64,000 nt of DNA from an uncultured Flavobacteriaceae bacterium. Lineage in GTDB: Bacteria > Bacteroidota > Bacteroidia > Flavobacteriales > Flavobacteriaceae. Every line of letters starts with the position of its first letter. Positions within the stretch are counted from its first letter, which is position 1. The notes under the pieces were generated by a model. It worked only from the letters and a program-made list of their open reading frames with translations. It made no database searches and was not told the origin of the DNA. Where the stretch lies: the NCBI GenBank assembly GCA_938011315.1, contig CALLUG010000002.1, positions 49,175 to 113,174 of the forward strand, in the 5' to 3' direction. A program made the position numbers and the translations under genes. Positions 36,390-44,941 of the stretch are shown here, in pieces.

Positions 36390-38225
36390 TTATAATGCCG
36401 ATTTAGTAAGATTAAGGTTTGGCTTACTCATTGTTTGTATAATACAAGCCACTATTATAACAATAAGACAACCTACAAAATTTAACCACAAATAAGGAAG
36501 GTTTATAACATCGTACTTATCTAAAAAGTATAGGGTAATAATAAAAATTTGAGTAATAATAGCAGCTACAAATACAGCATTGGCTTTTATAAATTTAAAA
36601 AAGAACGCTAATAAAAATACTCCTAAAACATTGCCATAAAAAATAGATCCTATAATGTTAACTAACTGAATTAGATTTTCGGCAAGATTGGCAAAGCAGG
36701 CAATTATAATTGCGACAACTCCCCAACCTAGGGTAAACCATTTTGTCATTTTTACCATATGTTTGTCATCCTTTTTTTCTTTTACATTCCTTCCATATAA
36801 GTCTATTGCGGTAATAGTTGCCAGCGCATTTACTTCTGATGCTGTAGATGACATTGCTGCAGATAATATTACTGCAAGCAATAATCCAATTAACCCTTTT
36901 GGTAGGTATTTTAAAATAAAAGAGATAAACATATAATCTTTATCATTAGTACGTGTGTCTTTTGAAGCGTCTTTATATAGCGCTTTCAGTTCTTGTTGTT
37001 TTTCTTGATAATTAGCATCTTCTTGATTTAACGCTAAAAGCTCTTGGTCCAATTTGTAATATTTATTAGCATAGGCAGTATCTAACGCTTTTTTTATTAA
37101 AAATTTTGATGTTGCTCTGTGGTTTTTTTCAATGCTATCTAAAATAAATAATTCTTTTTTTAGGTTACTATTATCGTTTTGCTTAGAAATTTTAAGGCTT
37201 AATGCTTTTTTCTTATTAAAAACTGTGGTTTGATTTGCTTCTAATTGTTTGTACTCTTGTGCATACTTAGAGTTTAATACTTGCTGGGTAGAGGCATCAA
37301 TAAAGTTAAGGGGCGCGGGGTTAAATTGATAAAATACAAAAACCATTATACCAACAAATAAAATAAAAAATTGCATCGGAACTTTTAAAAGACCATTGAA
37401 AATAAGTCCCATTTGCATTTCTTTCATAGACTTCCCTGAAAGATAGCGCTGTACTTGACTTTGATCTGTACCAAAATAAGCCAGCATTAAAAAAGTACCT
37501 CCAATTATTCCTGTCCATACAGTGTATCTATTTTCTAAATCCCAAGAAAAATCTAATATATTCATGCGCTCAGTAGCTCCTGCAATATCGAGCGCGTTGG
37601 TTAACGAAACGTCTTTGGGTATTAGGCTAAAAATAATAAATAAAGCGGCCAACATTCCTGCAAAAATGACGATCATTTGGTGCTTTTGGGTCACAGTAAC
37701 GGCTTTTGTTCCGCCAGAAACTGTATACACAATAACCAAAATACCTATAATAATATTAAGATATACAATATTCCATCCTAACACTACAGATAAGATTATG
37801 GCAGGGGCAAAAATAGTAATCCCAGCGGCTAAGCCACGTTGTATTAGAAATAATACTGCTGTAAGGGTTCGTGTTTTTAAATCAAATCTGTTTTCGAGAA
37901 ACTCATAAGCAGTATATACTTTTAGTTTGTGATAAAGGGGTATAAACACCAAACAAATAATAATCATGGCTATGGGTAATCCAAAATAAAATTGAACAAA
38001 TCCCATACCATCGGAGTATGCTTGCCCTGTAGTAGACAAAAATGTAATTGCACTGGCTTGGGTTGCCATTACAGACAGCCCAATGGTCCACCACTTTGTA
38101 GAGTTACCTCCACGAACATAATCTTGCACGCTTTGTCGTCCTTTTGTTTTCCAGGTACCATAGCCTACAATAAGTAATAAGGTTGCTACTAACACTACCC
38201 AGTCAATCCATGCTAATGTTTGCAT
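36390..38225 (-). CDS. sodium:solute symporter with large hydrophilic insertion
   Basis: A 611-residue SSS-family transporter (LeuT fold, about 13 helices). Family stretches are KWWTIGLSVMATQASAITFLSTTGQAYSDG near the N-terminus and the sodium-site region AVILSAAMSSTASEVNALATIT. Between about residues 310 and 435 lies a charged, helix-prone segment of over 100 residues (rich in K, E, Q, N) that interrupts the transmembrane series; most family members have a short loop there. The solute is unknown. It lies 1 bp downstream of a 36-codon membrane ORF. Confidence 0.9.
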   Translation of the reverse strand: MQTLAWIDWVVLVATLLLIVGYGTWKTKGRQSVQDYVRGGNSTKWWTIGLSVMATQASAITFLSTTGQAYSDGMGFVQFYFGLPIAMIIICLVFIPLYHKLKVYTAYEFLENRFDLKTRTLTAVLFLIQRGLAAGITIFAPAIILSVVLGWNIVYLNIIIGILVIVYTVSGGTKAVTVTQKHQMIVIFAGMLAALFIIFSLIPKDVSLTNALDIAGATERMNILDFSWDLENRYTVWTGIIGGTFLMLAYFGTDQSQVQRYLSGKSMKEMQMGLIFNGLLKVPMQFFILFVGIMVFVFYQFNPAPLNFIDASTQQVLNSKYAQEYKQLEANQTTVFNKKKALSLKISKQNDNSNLKKELFILDSIEKNHRATSKFLIKKALDTAYANKYYKLDQELLALNQEDANYQEKQQELKALYKDASKDTRTNDKDYMFISFILKYLPKGLIGLLLAVILSAAMSSTASEVNALATITAIDLYGRNVKEKKDDKHMVKMTKWFTLGWGVVAIIIACFANLAENLIQLVNIIGSIFYGNVLGVFLLAFFFKFIKANAVFVAAIITQIFIITLYFLDKYDVINLPYLWLNFVGCLIVIIVACIIQTMSKPNLNLTKSAL

Positions 38226-38226
38226 A

Positions 38227-38337
38227 CTAAAATGTTTTCATAATTATATAAAAAATGGCGATATAAGCAAGGTTTGCAAGCAAGACTAAGGTGTATAGTT
38301 TTAGCCAAGGTTGTTTTTGCGGGGTATTAGAACTCAT
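38227..38337 (-). CDS. small single-pass membrane protein (36 aa) before symporter
   Basis: A complete ATG-TAG frame on the minus strand encoding 36 residues: MSSNTPQKQPWLKLYTLV, then one membrane helix (LVLLANLAYIAIFYIIMK) and a two-residue tail. Its stop is 1 bp before the symporter ATG (TAGTATG), which implies translational coupling. By analogy with small subunits beside other SSS transporters it may assist assembly or activity of the symporter. I know of no named family for it. A stop codon, a start and good hydrophobicity in so short a gap are unlikely by chance. Confidence 0.65.
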   Translation of the reverse strand: MSSNTPQKQPWLKLYTLVLLANLAYIAIFYIIMKTF

Positions 38338-38351
38338 GTTTAATTTGATTA

Positions 38352-40871
38352 TTATTTTTTTGATTTCGTGTGTTCTTTTCCAAGTGCTAACATATTTGCA
38401 AATAAACGGTATGCTCCGGGAACTCCTGCAGGAAACTCTCTAAAGAAACTTAATCCTGTGTATATATAATGCCCTTTACCATACTTTGCCACCAAAAGGC
38501 TTCCATTTTTAGCCGTTTCGCCAGCATCGTTAATAGATAAAATTGGTCTAAATTCATCAGCCCAGCTATTGGGGAAGTACAAGCCTCGTTCTTGAACCCA
38601 ACCAGTAAAATCGGCTTTAGTAATTTTGTTTGGATAGTTTAGCACAGGATGATTTTTATCTAAAAATCTAACTTCAGAAAATTCATCTGTAACTCGATCT
38701 CTAGACAATTTTAGAGGATAAGGAGCTAACTCCGATGTCTCTACTTTTAGTCTGCGATTGGTATTATACTGTACAATCATGTTGCCGCCTTGCTTGACAA
38801 AATCGAGAAGATATTTTTGTTTAAATCTTAGCTCATCTATGGTATTATAAGCTCTTACCCCAAGCACTACCGCATTAAATTGTGATAAATATTTTGGGCT
38901 AATTGCTTCGGGTTTAATAACTGTTACCTTATACCCTACTTGTTCTAAACTTTCTGGTACGGCATCGCCTGCACCTACAATATAAGCAATATTACTTTCT
39001 GTTTTCTTTATATCCAATCGCACAACTTTACTTTCACTTGGTAATAATACGGTTTGAAAAGGGATATGGCTATAATTTATCTCAACTAATGCCTTAGAAT
39101 ATACTTTGCCACTAACCGTTACTCTAGGAGAAATAATCCCTTCACTTTGATTTTTGGGAGGCGTTACCATAAAGTTAACTGTTTGTGTTTCACCTTTATT
39201 AGCAATAGTTATTGCTTGCTTAGGGGTTGTTGTCCAATTTATAGGAAGGTTTAAGTCTATAATACCTTCTAAATTATCTCGTCCAGCAGTTACAGTAATT
39301 TTAATTTGTTTGGGTTCATTATTTTCAAAAATAAATACTTTATCACTAATAGCTACAGAAGCTTCCGGGATAATTTCAAAAGGACGATATAACTCTCCTT
39401 TGTCTGGCTTTGAGTAGCGATACACTACATTTTTAGTAAAGCTTATTGGTGTTTTGTTAATGTTTATATTAAATTGAATTGTAAGTGCTCTTGGTGTTTC
39501 TGGCAAACCAATGAGTGTTTGATCTTCTACAGTGTACATTCCTAAACTTCCTTTGGTATTTAGCCAATATGGCCCTGTATTTTGTAGTGTATTAGGGAGT
39601 GTTATTTGTTCTGTAAACTTTTGACGTGTATTTTTTTGCAATGATGTCTTCTTTAAAATCGCTTGGTTATTTGCAGATAAGGTGTATGATATCAACTCAA
39701 TAGGAGCATCGCTTCTGTTTAGCGCTTCTATGTTTATACTCAAATCATTCCCCGCACTTAGTGTTGGTGTGTTTGCAGAGGCTTCTATATACAGACCAGC
39801 ACAAGCTTCAATAATGGCTTTTAACTCTTCACTTTTAATCGCTTTCCAGTGTGCATCAGTTATTTTTTGAAGCAAGGTGTAAGCCTTTACTAAATCTGTT
39901 AAATGAGCTGCTGGATTTTTAAAATTAAAATTGGTTTCAATATTGTGCAAAATGCGACCTATTTGGGTTCCCTTTTCTCCAATTCTAGACCAAGAGGTGT
40001 CTATTCCAGAAAATACATCGGTTTCATTTTTCGGCTTGTCACCTTTTAAAAGCTCTACATATTCTGTTTGAGAACCGCGTTGTGTTAATCGTCCAAACCC
40101 TTGGCACAAGTGTTGACTACTCGCTAGAGAGGCCACTTCGTTATTGGACAATCCTTTTAATGGATAATACACCCCTACATCAAAATGAATTAGGTCTTTA
40201 CTTATTTTATCGAACTCTTCTTGGGTTCTATAAAAAAAACGACCCGTATTAAAAAATAATCGTTTAGGTTGCCAAGTATCTACATACTTTAACTGCGATG
40301 TGTAAGCTTTTTTGTCGTTTACCAAATCGAAAGCTTCTACACTTAACATTGCAGAACTTGTATGATGACCGTGTGTGGTTCCTGGAGTTCTATGGTTAAA
40401 TCGGTTAATAATTACGTCGGGTTTAAATTTTCGAATCGCCCACACAACATCACTCAAAACTTGATCTTTATTCCATATACTAAGCGTTTCGTCTGGGTGC
40501 TTGGAATATCCAAAATCATTTGCTCTAGAAAACAATTGTTCTCCACCATCAATGCGTCTTGCGGCAAGTAACTCCTGTGTACGAATAACGCCTAGTAGTT
40601 CTCTAATTTCTGGACCGATTAAATTTTGCCCTCCATCACCACGAGTTAAGGCTAAGTAAGCCGTTCTTGCTTTTACTTGGTTAGACATATAGGAAATTAA
40701 GCGCGTATTCTCGTCGTCTGGATGTGCTGCAACGTAAAGAACAGAGCCTAGAACATTAAGCTTTTGTACCGATTCATATATTTGCGATGCCGACAGTTTT
40801 GGAGGCTGCTGTGCTTTAGCCCAAAAAAAAGAGCATAAGAGGATAATAAGTCTTGATATGAGTTTTTGCAT
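38352..40871 (-). CDS. PIG-L family deacetylase with C-terminal GATase-like domain
   Basis: An 839-residue exported protein. A signal peptide (about 20 residues, ending FFWAKAQ) precedes a LmbE/PIG-L zinc deacetylase domain (about 50-300) with the metal motif AAHPDDENTRL and the further histidine region TPGTTHGHHTSSA. A middle beta-sandwich region (about 370-620) follows. The C-terminus (about 630-830) resembles a class I glutamine-amidotransferase/ThuA-like fold (VVLGVRAYNTIDEL, GGNMIVQYNTN, KYGKGHYIYTGLSFFREFPAG). The substrate is probably an N-acetylated sugar, inferred from family. It is 14 bp downstream of the small membrane ORF and symporter group's start, on the same strand. Confidence 0.88.
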   Translation of the reverse strand: MQKLISRLIILLCSFFWAKAQQPPKLSASQIYESVQKLNVLGSVLYVAAHPDDENTRLISYMSNQVKARTAYLALTRGDGGQNLIGPEIRELLGVIRTQELLAARRIDGGEQLFSRANDFGYSKHPDETLSIWNKDQVLSDVVWAIRKFKPDVIINRFNHRTPGTTHGHHTSSAMLSVEAFDLVNDKKAYTSQLKYVDTWQPKRLFFNTGRFFYRTQEEFDKISKDLIHFDVGVYYPLKGLSNNEVASLASSQHLCQGFGRLTQRGSQTEYVELLKGDKPKNETDVFSGIDTSWSRIGEKGTQIGRILHNIETNFNFKNPAAHLTDLVKAYTLLQKITDAHWKAIKSEELKAIIEACAGLYIEASANTPTLSAGNDLSINIEALNRSDAPIELISYTLSANNQAILKKTSLQKNTRQKFTEQITLPNTLQNTGPYWLNTKGSLGMYTVEDQTLIGLPETPRALTIQFNININKTPISFTKNVVYRYSKPDKGELYRPFEIIPEASVAISDKVFIFENNEPKQIKITVTAGRDNLEGIIDLNLPINWTTTPKQAITIANKGETQTVNFMVTPPKNQSEGIISPRVTVSGKVYSKALVEINYSHIPFQTVLLPSESKVVRLDIKKTESNIAYIVGAGDAVPESLEQVGYKVTVIKPEAISPKYLSQFNAVVLGVRAYNTIDELRFKQKYLLDFVKQGGNMIVQYNTNRRLKVETSELAPYPLKLSRDRVTDEFSEVRFLDKNHPVLNYPNKITKADFTGWVQERGLYFPNSWADEFRPILSINDAGETAKNGSLLVAKYGKGHYIYTGLSFFREFPAGVPGAYRLFANMLALGKEHTKSKK

Positions 40872-40954
40872 GTTATTTTTGAATTTTCTTAACTATCAAA
40901 TATATAAAACATCTGCGTTGAAAGTGCTCGATTTTAGTTATTATTTAACGGTTA

Positions 40955-41878
40955 TTAATTAATTTGAAGGGTTTCTCTTAGCACTTCATCTTTAGTTGTA
41001 TTTTTAGTCCAATATGGCGATTTTATACTGGCTTTTTTGGTTCCTGTAGTGCTAAGTACTTGCCCCCCACGTTGTGATGTTTCTTTCCAGCTAGTAATAT
41101 TATATGGAAATTTATTATCAAAATTAATAGTAAGGCTGCGTTGTAACTCTGGGTATTCAATTTTGTAAGTTCCATTTGTTAGTAATGCCTTGGCTTGATA
41201 TGCTTTAGTAGGTCTGTGCGCTAAACGCAAATACTCTAGTGAAGGGATGATTTGTAAGCGTCCTACGGGTAAGCTTTTTGGATTAATGCGAAGTTTAACC
41301 CATAATTCATTTTCTAAAATGGCTTTGTTTAATGTTGTTTTTTTGTCGGCGTCTCCTTCAAAATAGGAGTGCGATTCAATTTCAAATTTCTCTCTATTGT
41401 TTAGTTGTGAGTATTGATGTCCACACCACTCTTGTATGGAGCTAGATACTTTTAGGGCATGTTTAGTATTCGACACTGGAAAAAAAGTACTTTGCATTAT
41501 AGAGTAAGGGTAAATCCCTGTAACAAATTTCTTTGTTCTGTTTAGTTTCATTACAGGAATATTCGTTTTGTTTTGACCATTAGCTTTAACTTGTGTTTTT
41601 GGCAAAAAATCTTCGGTTACAAAAATCATTACAGCATTGCCTTTTCGAGGGGTACCATATTGTACTTGCACCAAATCGTAAGATGTAATTTCTGCATTGC
41701 CTGCGTACCAGTAGTCCTTAAATTCTTGTGTTAATTGTTCTGATTTTTCGTTAGTAATCAATTCTTTTGAAGTGGTATTTAAAGCTAAAATTTTGGTGGG
41801 TTTTGTTTTCTGACAAGCGCTAAACCCTGTTAGCAAGCATCCCAAAAACGCAAGTTTTAGACTAAGTATTTTATTCAT
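40955..41878 (-). CDS. lipoprotein of unknown function upstream of maf
   Basis: A 307-residue lipoprotein (signal peptide with lipobox GFSAC, about residue 21). The mature part has a well-ordered mixed composition with conserved-looking stretches KDYWYAGNAEITSYDLVQVQYGTPRKG and SIQEWCGHQYSQL. I see no catalytic motif. It follows maf on the same strand with 39 bp between them. Database copies of such proteins may carry a Maf label because of this neighbour, but nothing in the sequence resembles Maf. Confidence 0.8.
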   Translation of the reverse strand: MNKILSLKLAFLGCLLTGFSACQKTKPTKILALNTTSKELITNEKSEQLTQEFKDYWYAGNAEITSYDLVQVQYGTPRKGNAVMIFVTEDFLPKTQVKANGQNKTNIPVMKLNRTKKFVTGIYPYSIMQSTFFPVSNTKHALKVSSSIQEWCGHQYSQLNNREKFEIESHSYFEGDADKKTTLNKAILENELWVKLRINPKSLPVGRLQIIPSLEYLRLAHRPTKAYQAKALLTNGTYKIEYPELQRSLTINFDNKFPYNITSWKETSQRGGQVLSTTGTKKASIKSPYWTKNTTKDEVLRETLQIN

Positions 41879-41917
41879 AATTGTATTGTTTTTTTAAATA
41901 CTAAAAGTACAAGCTAT

Positions 41918-42508
41918 TTATGATGTTGCAATCTCATTTAACGTTTTGTAAACAAGATGTACAGGCAATCCCATAACATTAAAATAAGAACCTTCAATTT
42001 TTGTAACTCCTATCTGTCCAATCCATTCTTGTATGCCGTATGCTCCTGCTTTATCAAACGGTTTATAGGTATTTATGTAATACCAAATCTCAGTATCGCT
42101 CAAAGGCTTAAAACTAACTTTTGTAGTTGCATATACGGTTTTTTGTGTGTGTTTTGTGCTAAAGCAAACTGAACTAATAACGTCATGAGTTTTGTTGCTT
42201 AGGGATGTTAGCATTTTAAAAGCATCTTCTTTATCTTTTGGTTTTCCTAAGGCTTCATTTTCGTGCCAAACTATAGTGTCGCTAGTAATTAATATCGTAT
42301 GCTTGTGCAATTCATTTTTAAACGCTGAGGCTTTTAATTCTGCGAGGTAGTTACTTATTTCAAAATGTTTTAAATTACTAGGGTAGGTTTCTTTTACTTG
42401 TTGCAAATTTATTTTAAAATTAATCCCTAATTCTTTAAAAAATTGCTGTCGTCTAGGAGAACCAGAAGCAAGGATAATTGTATAATTTTTTAGTATTTTG
42501 TTTAGCAT
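41918..42508 (-). CDS. maf: Maf-like nucleoside triphosphate pyrophosphatase
   Basis: A 196-residue Maf/HAM1-superfamily pyrophosphatase that hydrolyses non-canonical or excess nucleoside triphosphates (dTTP/UTP or m7GTP type). The phosphate loop is ILASGSPRRQQFFKELG, followed by TSDTIVWHENEALGKPKDKEDAF and the KAGAYGIQEWIGQIGVTKIEGSYFNVMGLPV region, all intact. It lies 4 bp after the prenyltransferase gene. Confidence 0.94.
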   Translation of the reverse strand: MLNKILKNYTIILASGSPRRQQFFKELGINFKINLQQVKETYPSNLKHFEISNYLAELKASAFKNELHKHTILITSDTIVWHENEALGKPKDKEDAFKMLTSLSNKTHDVISSVCFSTKHTQKTVYATTKVSFKPLSDTEIWYYINTYKPFDKAGAYGIQEWIGQIGVTKIEGSYFNVMGLPVHLVYKTLNEIATS

Positions 42509-42512
42509 TATA

Positions 42513-43421
42513 TTAGTCTAATATAGGGTATAGCAATATAGATAAAATTCCTATCAATAGTATTGCTTTTAATAACTTAGAGAGTAATTGAAATTCTTTT
42601 TTTGTTTCTGCATATAGTATTTTAATTGTAAAATAAAGGAATGATCCAATAATTAAAAACACAAAATAACCTAGCGCTATAGGATGTTTAATTGTAAATA
42701 CCGCGCTGTAATATATTAATATGAGTAAAAATACAATCGATAGCACAAAGACGATTTTGGTCGTACGATTTCTGCCAATAACAATAGGCAAGGTTTTCAT
42801 CCCTAAGTTATAATTGCCATTAATGTTGTGAATATCTTTTACAACCTCTCGTAAAAAATTAATAATAAAAACAAAATAAGTATAGTGCAAAACCAATTTA
42901 AAACGTTCTAATTGTAATTGTTGGTTATTAAGTGTTATTGCTGGTAATAGTTCAAACAAACCGACAATAAGAATACTCATACACACTAAAGTTGAAATAA
43001 GAATAGTGCCAACTAAAAAGGTTTGTTTTAGGTAACTTGCATACACATAAAGGCTTATCGATATCATTACAAATAATCCTGAGAATGCACTTTTATCTAT
43101 TTTGTGAGATAGCAAAAATCCTAAACCAACACCTACAACAGAAAAAACAATAAAATATGTATATGCAGTTTGTTCGGGTATTATTTTGCTAATAATAACT
43201 CTTTGTGGGTTGTTAGTAGCATCAGTTTCTGTGTCGTAAATAGCGTTAATAATATGTCCTGCTGCTGCAAGACAAATTGTACTCAAAACAAGTATTATAA
43301 ACTCAAGGTTACTAAGCGTAGTTTTCGCATTAATGCTTATTAAAAGACCATATTTAATTAGGTATTGTGCGCCTGTAATAAATAGTAAATTTTTCCAGCG
43401 AATAAGGTTTAACAATGCCAT
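42513..43421 (-). CDS. UbiA-family prenyltransferase (GGGP geranylgeranyltransferase-like)
   Basis: A 302-residue membrane prenyltransferase with about nine helices. The first aspartate-rich site is NAIYDTETDATNNPQR and the second INFLREVVKDIHNINGNYNLGMKTLP, the magnesium-diphosphate sites of UbiA enzymes. Flavobacterial members of this group are usually named geranylgeranylglycerol-phosphate geranylgeranyltransferase after the archaeal enzyme, but the true substrate in bacteria is unsettled; a quinone or other aromatic acceptor is possible. It sits in a tight run DUF2520, KdsC-like, prenyltransferase, maf. Confidence 0.88.
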   Translation of the reverse strand: MALLNLIRWKNLLFITGAQYLIKYGLLISINAKTTLSNLEFIILVLSTICLAAAGHIINAIYDTETDATNNPQRVIISKIIPEQTAYTYFIVFSVVGVGLGFLLSHKIDKSAFSGLFVMISISLYVYASYLKQTFLVGTILISTLVCMSILIVGLFELLPAITLNNQQLQLERFKLVLHYTYFVFIINFLREVVKDIHNINGNYNLGMKTLPIVIGRNRTTKIVFVLSIVFLLILIYYSAVFTIKHPIALGYFVFLIIGSFLYFTIKILYAETKKEFQLLSKLLKAILLIGILSILLYPILD

Positions 43422-43438
43422 AATGCAGGGGGTTAAAA

Positions 43439-43966
43439 CTAATCGTATTTGGCGTCAAAATTGTTATCCCATTTTTGTTGTACTTTAAGAACTTGCTCAA
43501 TAACGTCGCGCACGGCACCTTTACCTCCTTTGTTGTGAGAGATATACTTAGAATTATTTTTAACTTCGTTTGCAGCATCTTGAGGGCAACAAGGTAAAGC
43601 AACTTGTTTCATAACAGGAATATCTGGAATATCATCGCCCATATACAATATATGTTCTGCCATCAAGTTATTTGCTTTTAAGTAATTTTGGTAAGGTTCG
43701 TTTTTTTTATGTGCGCCTAAATAAATATCTTTTACTCCTAAGCCTATTAAGCGATTACGCACCCCTTCGTTTGACCCTCCCGAAATAATACAAACACGAT
43801 AGCCTTTATCGATTGCCGTTTTTATGGCGTAACCATCTTTAATATTCATTTTGCGAAGCATCTCGCCAGATGTTGTAATGGTTACTGTGCCATCTGTTAG
43901 CACACCATCTACATCAAAAATAAAAGTGGTTATTTGGCGTAGGTATTCTTTATAGCTTTTTTCCAT
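43439..43966 (-). CDS. KdsC-like HAD hydrolase
   Basis: A 175-residue HAD phosphatase of subclass C0 (no cap domain), related to KDO-8-phosphate phosphatase. The nucleophile motif is FDVDGVLTDGTV, motif II ISGGSN, and motif IV MGDDIPDIPVM. With kdsB in the window, a KDO-8-phosphate substrate is plausible but not proven. Its start overlaps the Rossmann/DUF2520 gene by 17 bp. Confidence 0.9.
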   Translation of the reverse strand: MEKSYKEYLRQITTFIFDVDGVLTDGTVTITTSGEMLRKMNIKDGYAIKTAIDKGYRVCIISGGSNEGVRNRLIGLGVKDIYLGAHKKNEPYQNYLKANNLMAEHILYMGDDIPDIPVMKQVALPCCPQDAANEVKNNSKYISHNKGGKGAVRDVIEQVLKVQQKWDNNFDAKYD

Positions 43967-44714
43967 GTGTGTTTTGTATCGATTGTGTTATAAGTTGATA
44001 AATAGCTTTGTGCTCTTTGTTTATTAAAGCATCTAGATGTTTTTTTATTGTTTTTGTGTCTTTGCGCTTTGCAGGGCCTGTTTGCGCCATAAATGGCGAT
44101 GATGTTTCTATTTTTTTTGCAGTTTCTTTTATTAGGGGTTTTAAAATATCAAAATCTACAGCATTAGCCTCTGCAATTTCATGCGCTATGCGATAAAGTT
44201 GATTCGTAAAGTTATTAACAAACACTGCCGCCAAGTGCAATGTGCTACGTTGTTGTGAGTTTATTTTATAAACTGGACTGCCAAGGGCTTTTGCTAAACG
44301 TTTTAGTATTGAAAAATCTGCTTTACGCTCAATTTCTATACATAATGGGATTTCTGCAAAATTAACAGCTGTAGTTTTAGTAAAGGTTTGCAGTGGATAA
44401 AATACTGCGCGATGATTTTTTTTATTCATATCTGGTAGCCCTACACTTCCTGAGGTGTGTACAACAAGCCTATTTGTAAATGGTAGCTGAGAAGAAATGG
44501 AGGCAATAGCGCTGTCTTTTACTGCAATAATATAAACATCTACTTGCATTAAAGCGTCTATATTATCTGTTTTATAAACCTTAGTATTGTGGCAAGAAAT
44601 TGTATTTAGTTTACGACTATACCATTGTACTACTTTAACATCTGTAGCAGTACTAAAGGCATTATACAGATGTGTTGCAACATTTCCAGAACCAATAAGT
44701 GCTACGGTTATCAT
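43950..44714 (-). CDS. Rossmann-like and DUF2520 domain protein
   Basis: A 254-residue protein of the F420-dependent-NADP-reductase-like/DUF2520 family. The N-terminal dinucleotide-binding fold begins VALIGSGNVATHLYNAF. The C-terminal helical domain (about 125-250) has HLAAVFVNNFTNQLYRIA. The fold is that of 6-phosphogluconate-dehydrogenase-like enzymes; the substrate is unknown. Gene overlap with the KdsC-like gene indicates a coupled operon running to maf. Confidence 0.88.
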   Translation of the reverse strand: MITVALIGSGNVATHLYNAFSTATDVKVVQWYSRKLNTISCHNTKVYKTDNIDALMQVDVYIIAVKDSAIASISSQLPFTNRLVVHTSGSVGLPDMNKKNHRAVFYPLQTFTKTTAVNFAEIPLCIEIERKADFSILKRLAKALGSPVYKINSQQRSTLHLAAVFVNNFTNQLYRIAHEIAEANAVDFDILKPLIKETAKKIETSSPFMAQTGPAKRKDTKTIKKHLDALINKEHKAIYQLITQSIQNTHGKKL

Positions 44715-44873
44715 AAAGCTAAAATAAGCAAGTCTAATGGCATTTAAAAATCATTTTTTATCATAATTAAGAATAACGTTTTACACTAAACGCAACATTT
44801 TTTATATTGAATACCTACTCAATATAAGACAGAATTACATCTTTATACCAAACTATGACACTTTTTTGTAACA

Positions 44874-44906
44874 AAAAAAGACTGTCTTTTTAGACAGCCT
44901 TTTTTT
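44874..44906 (-). terminator. intrinsic terminator of rpsA
   Basis: On the minus strand AGGCTGTCT pairs with AGACAGTCT (one G-U pair) around AAAA, followed by a T-run. It lies 36 bp after the rpsA stop. A separate hairpin TATATTGA/TCAATATA (44803-44826) lies between it and the DUF2520 gene. Confidence 0.8.
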
Positions 44907-44941
44907 TAAAAAAATTATTCTTCTTGAATGACTATAGACTA

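Noticed and set aside
44803..44826. TATATTGA/TCAATATA hairpin upstream of the DUF2520 gene as an operator
   Set aside because: Only 8 bp, all but two A/T, in very AT-rich DNA; a single site with no repeat elsewhere is not enough.
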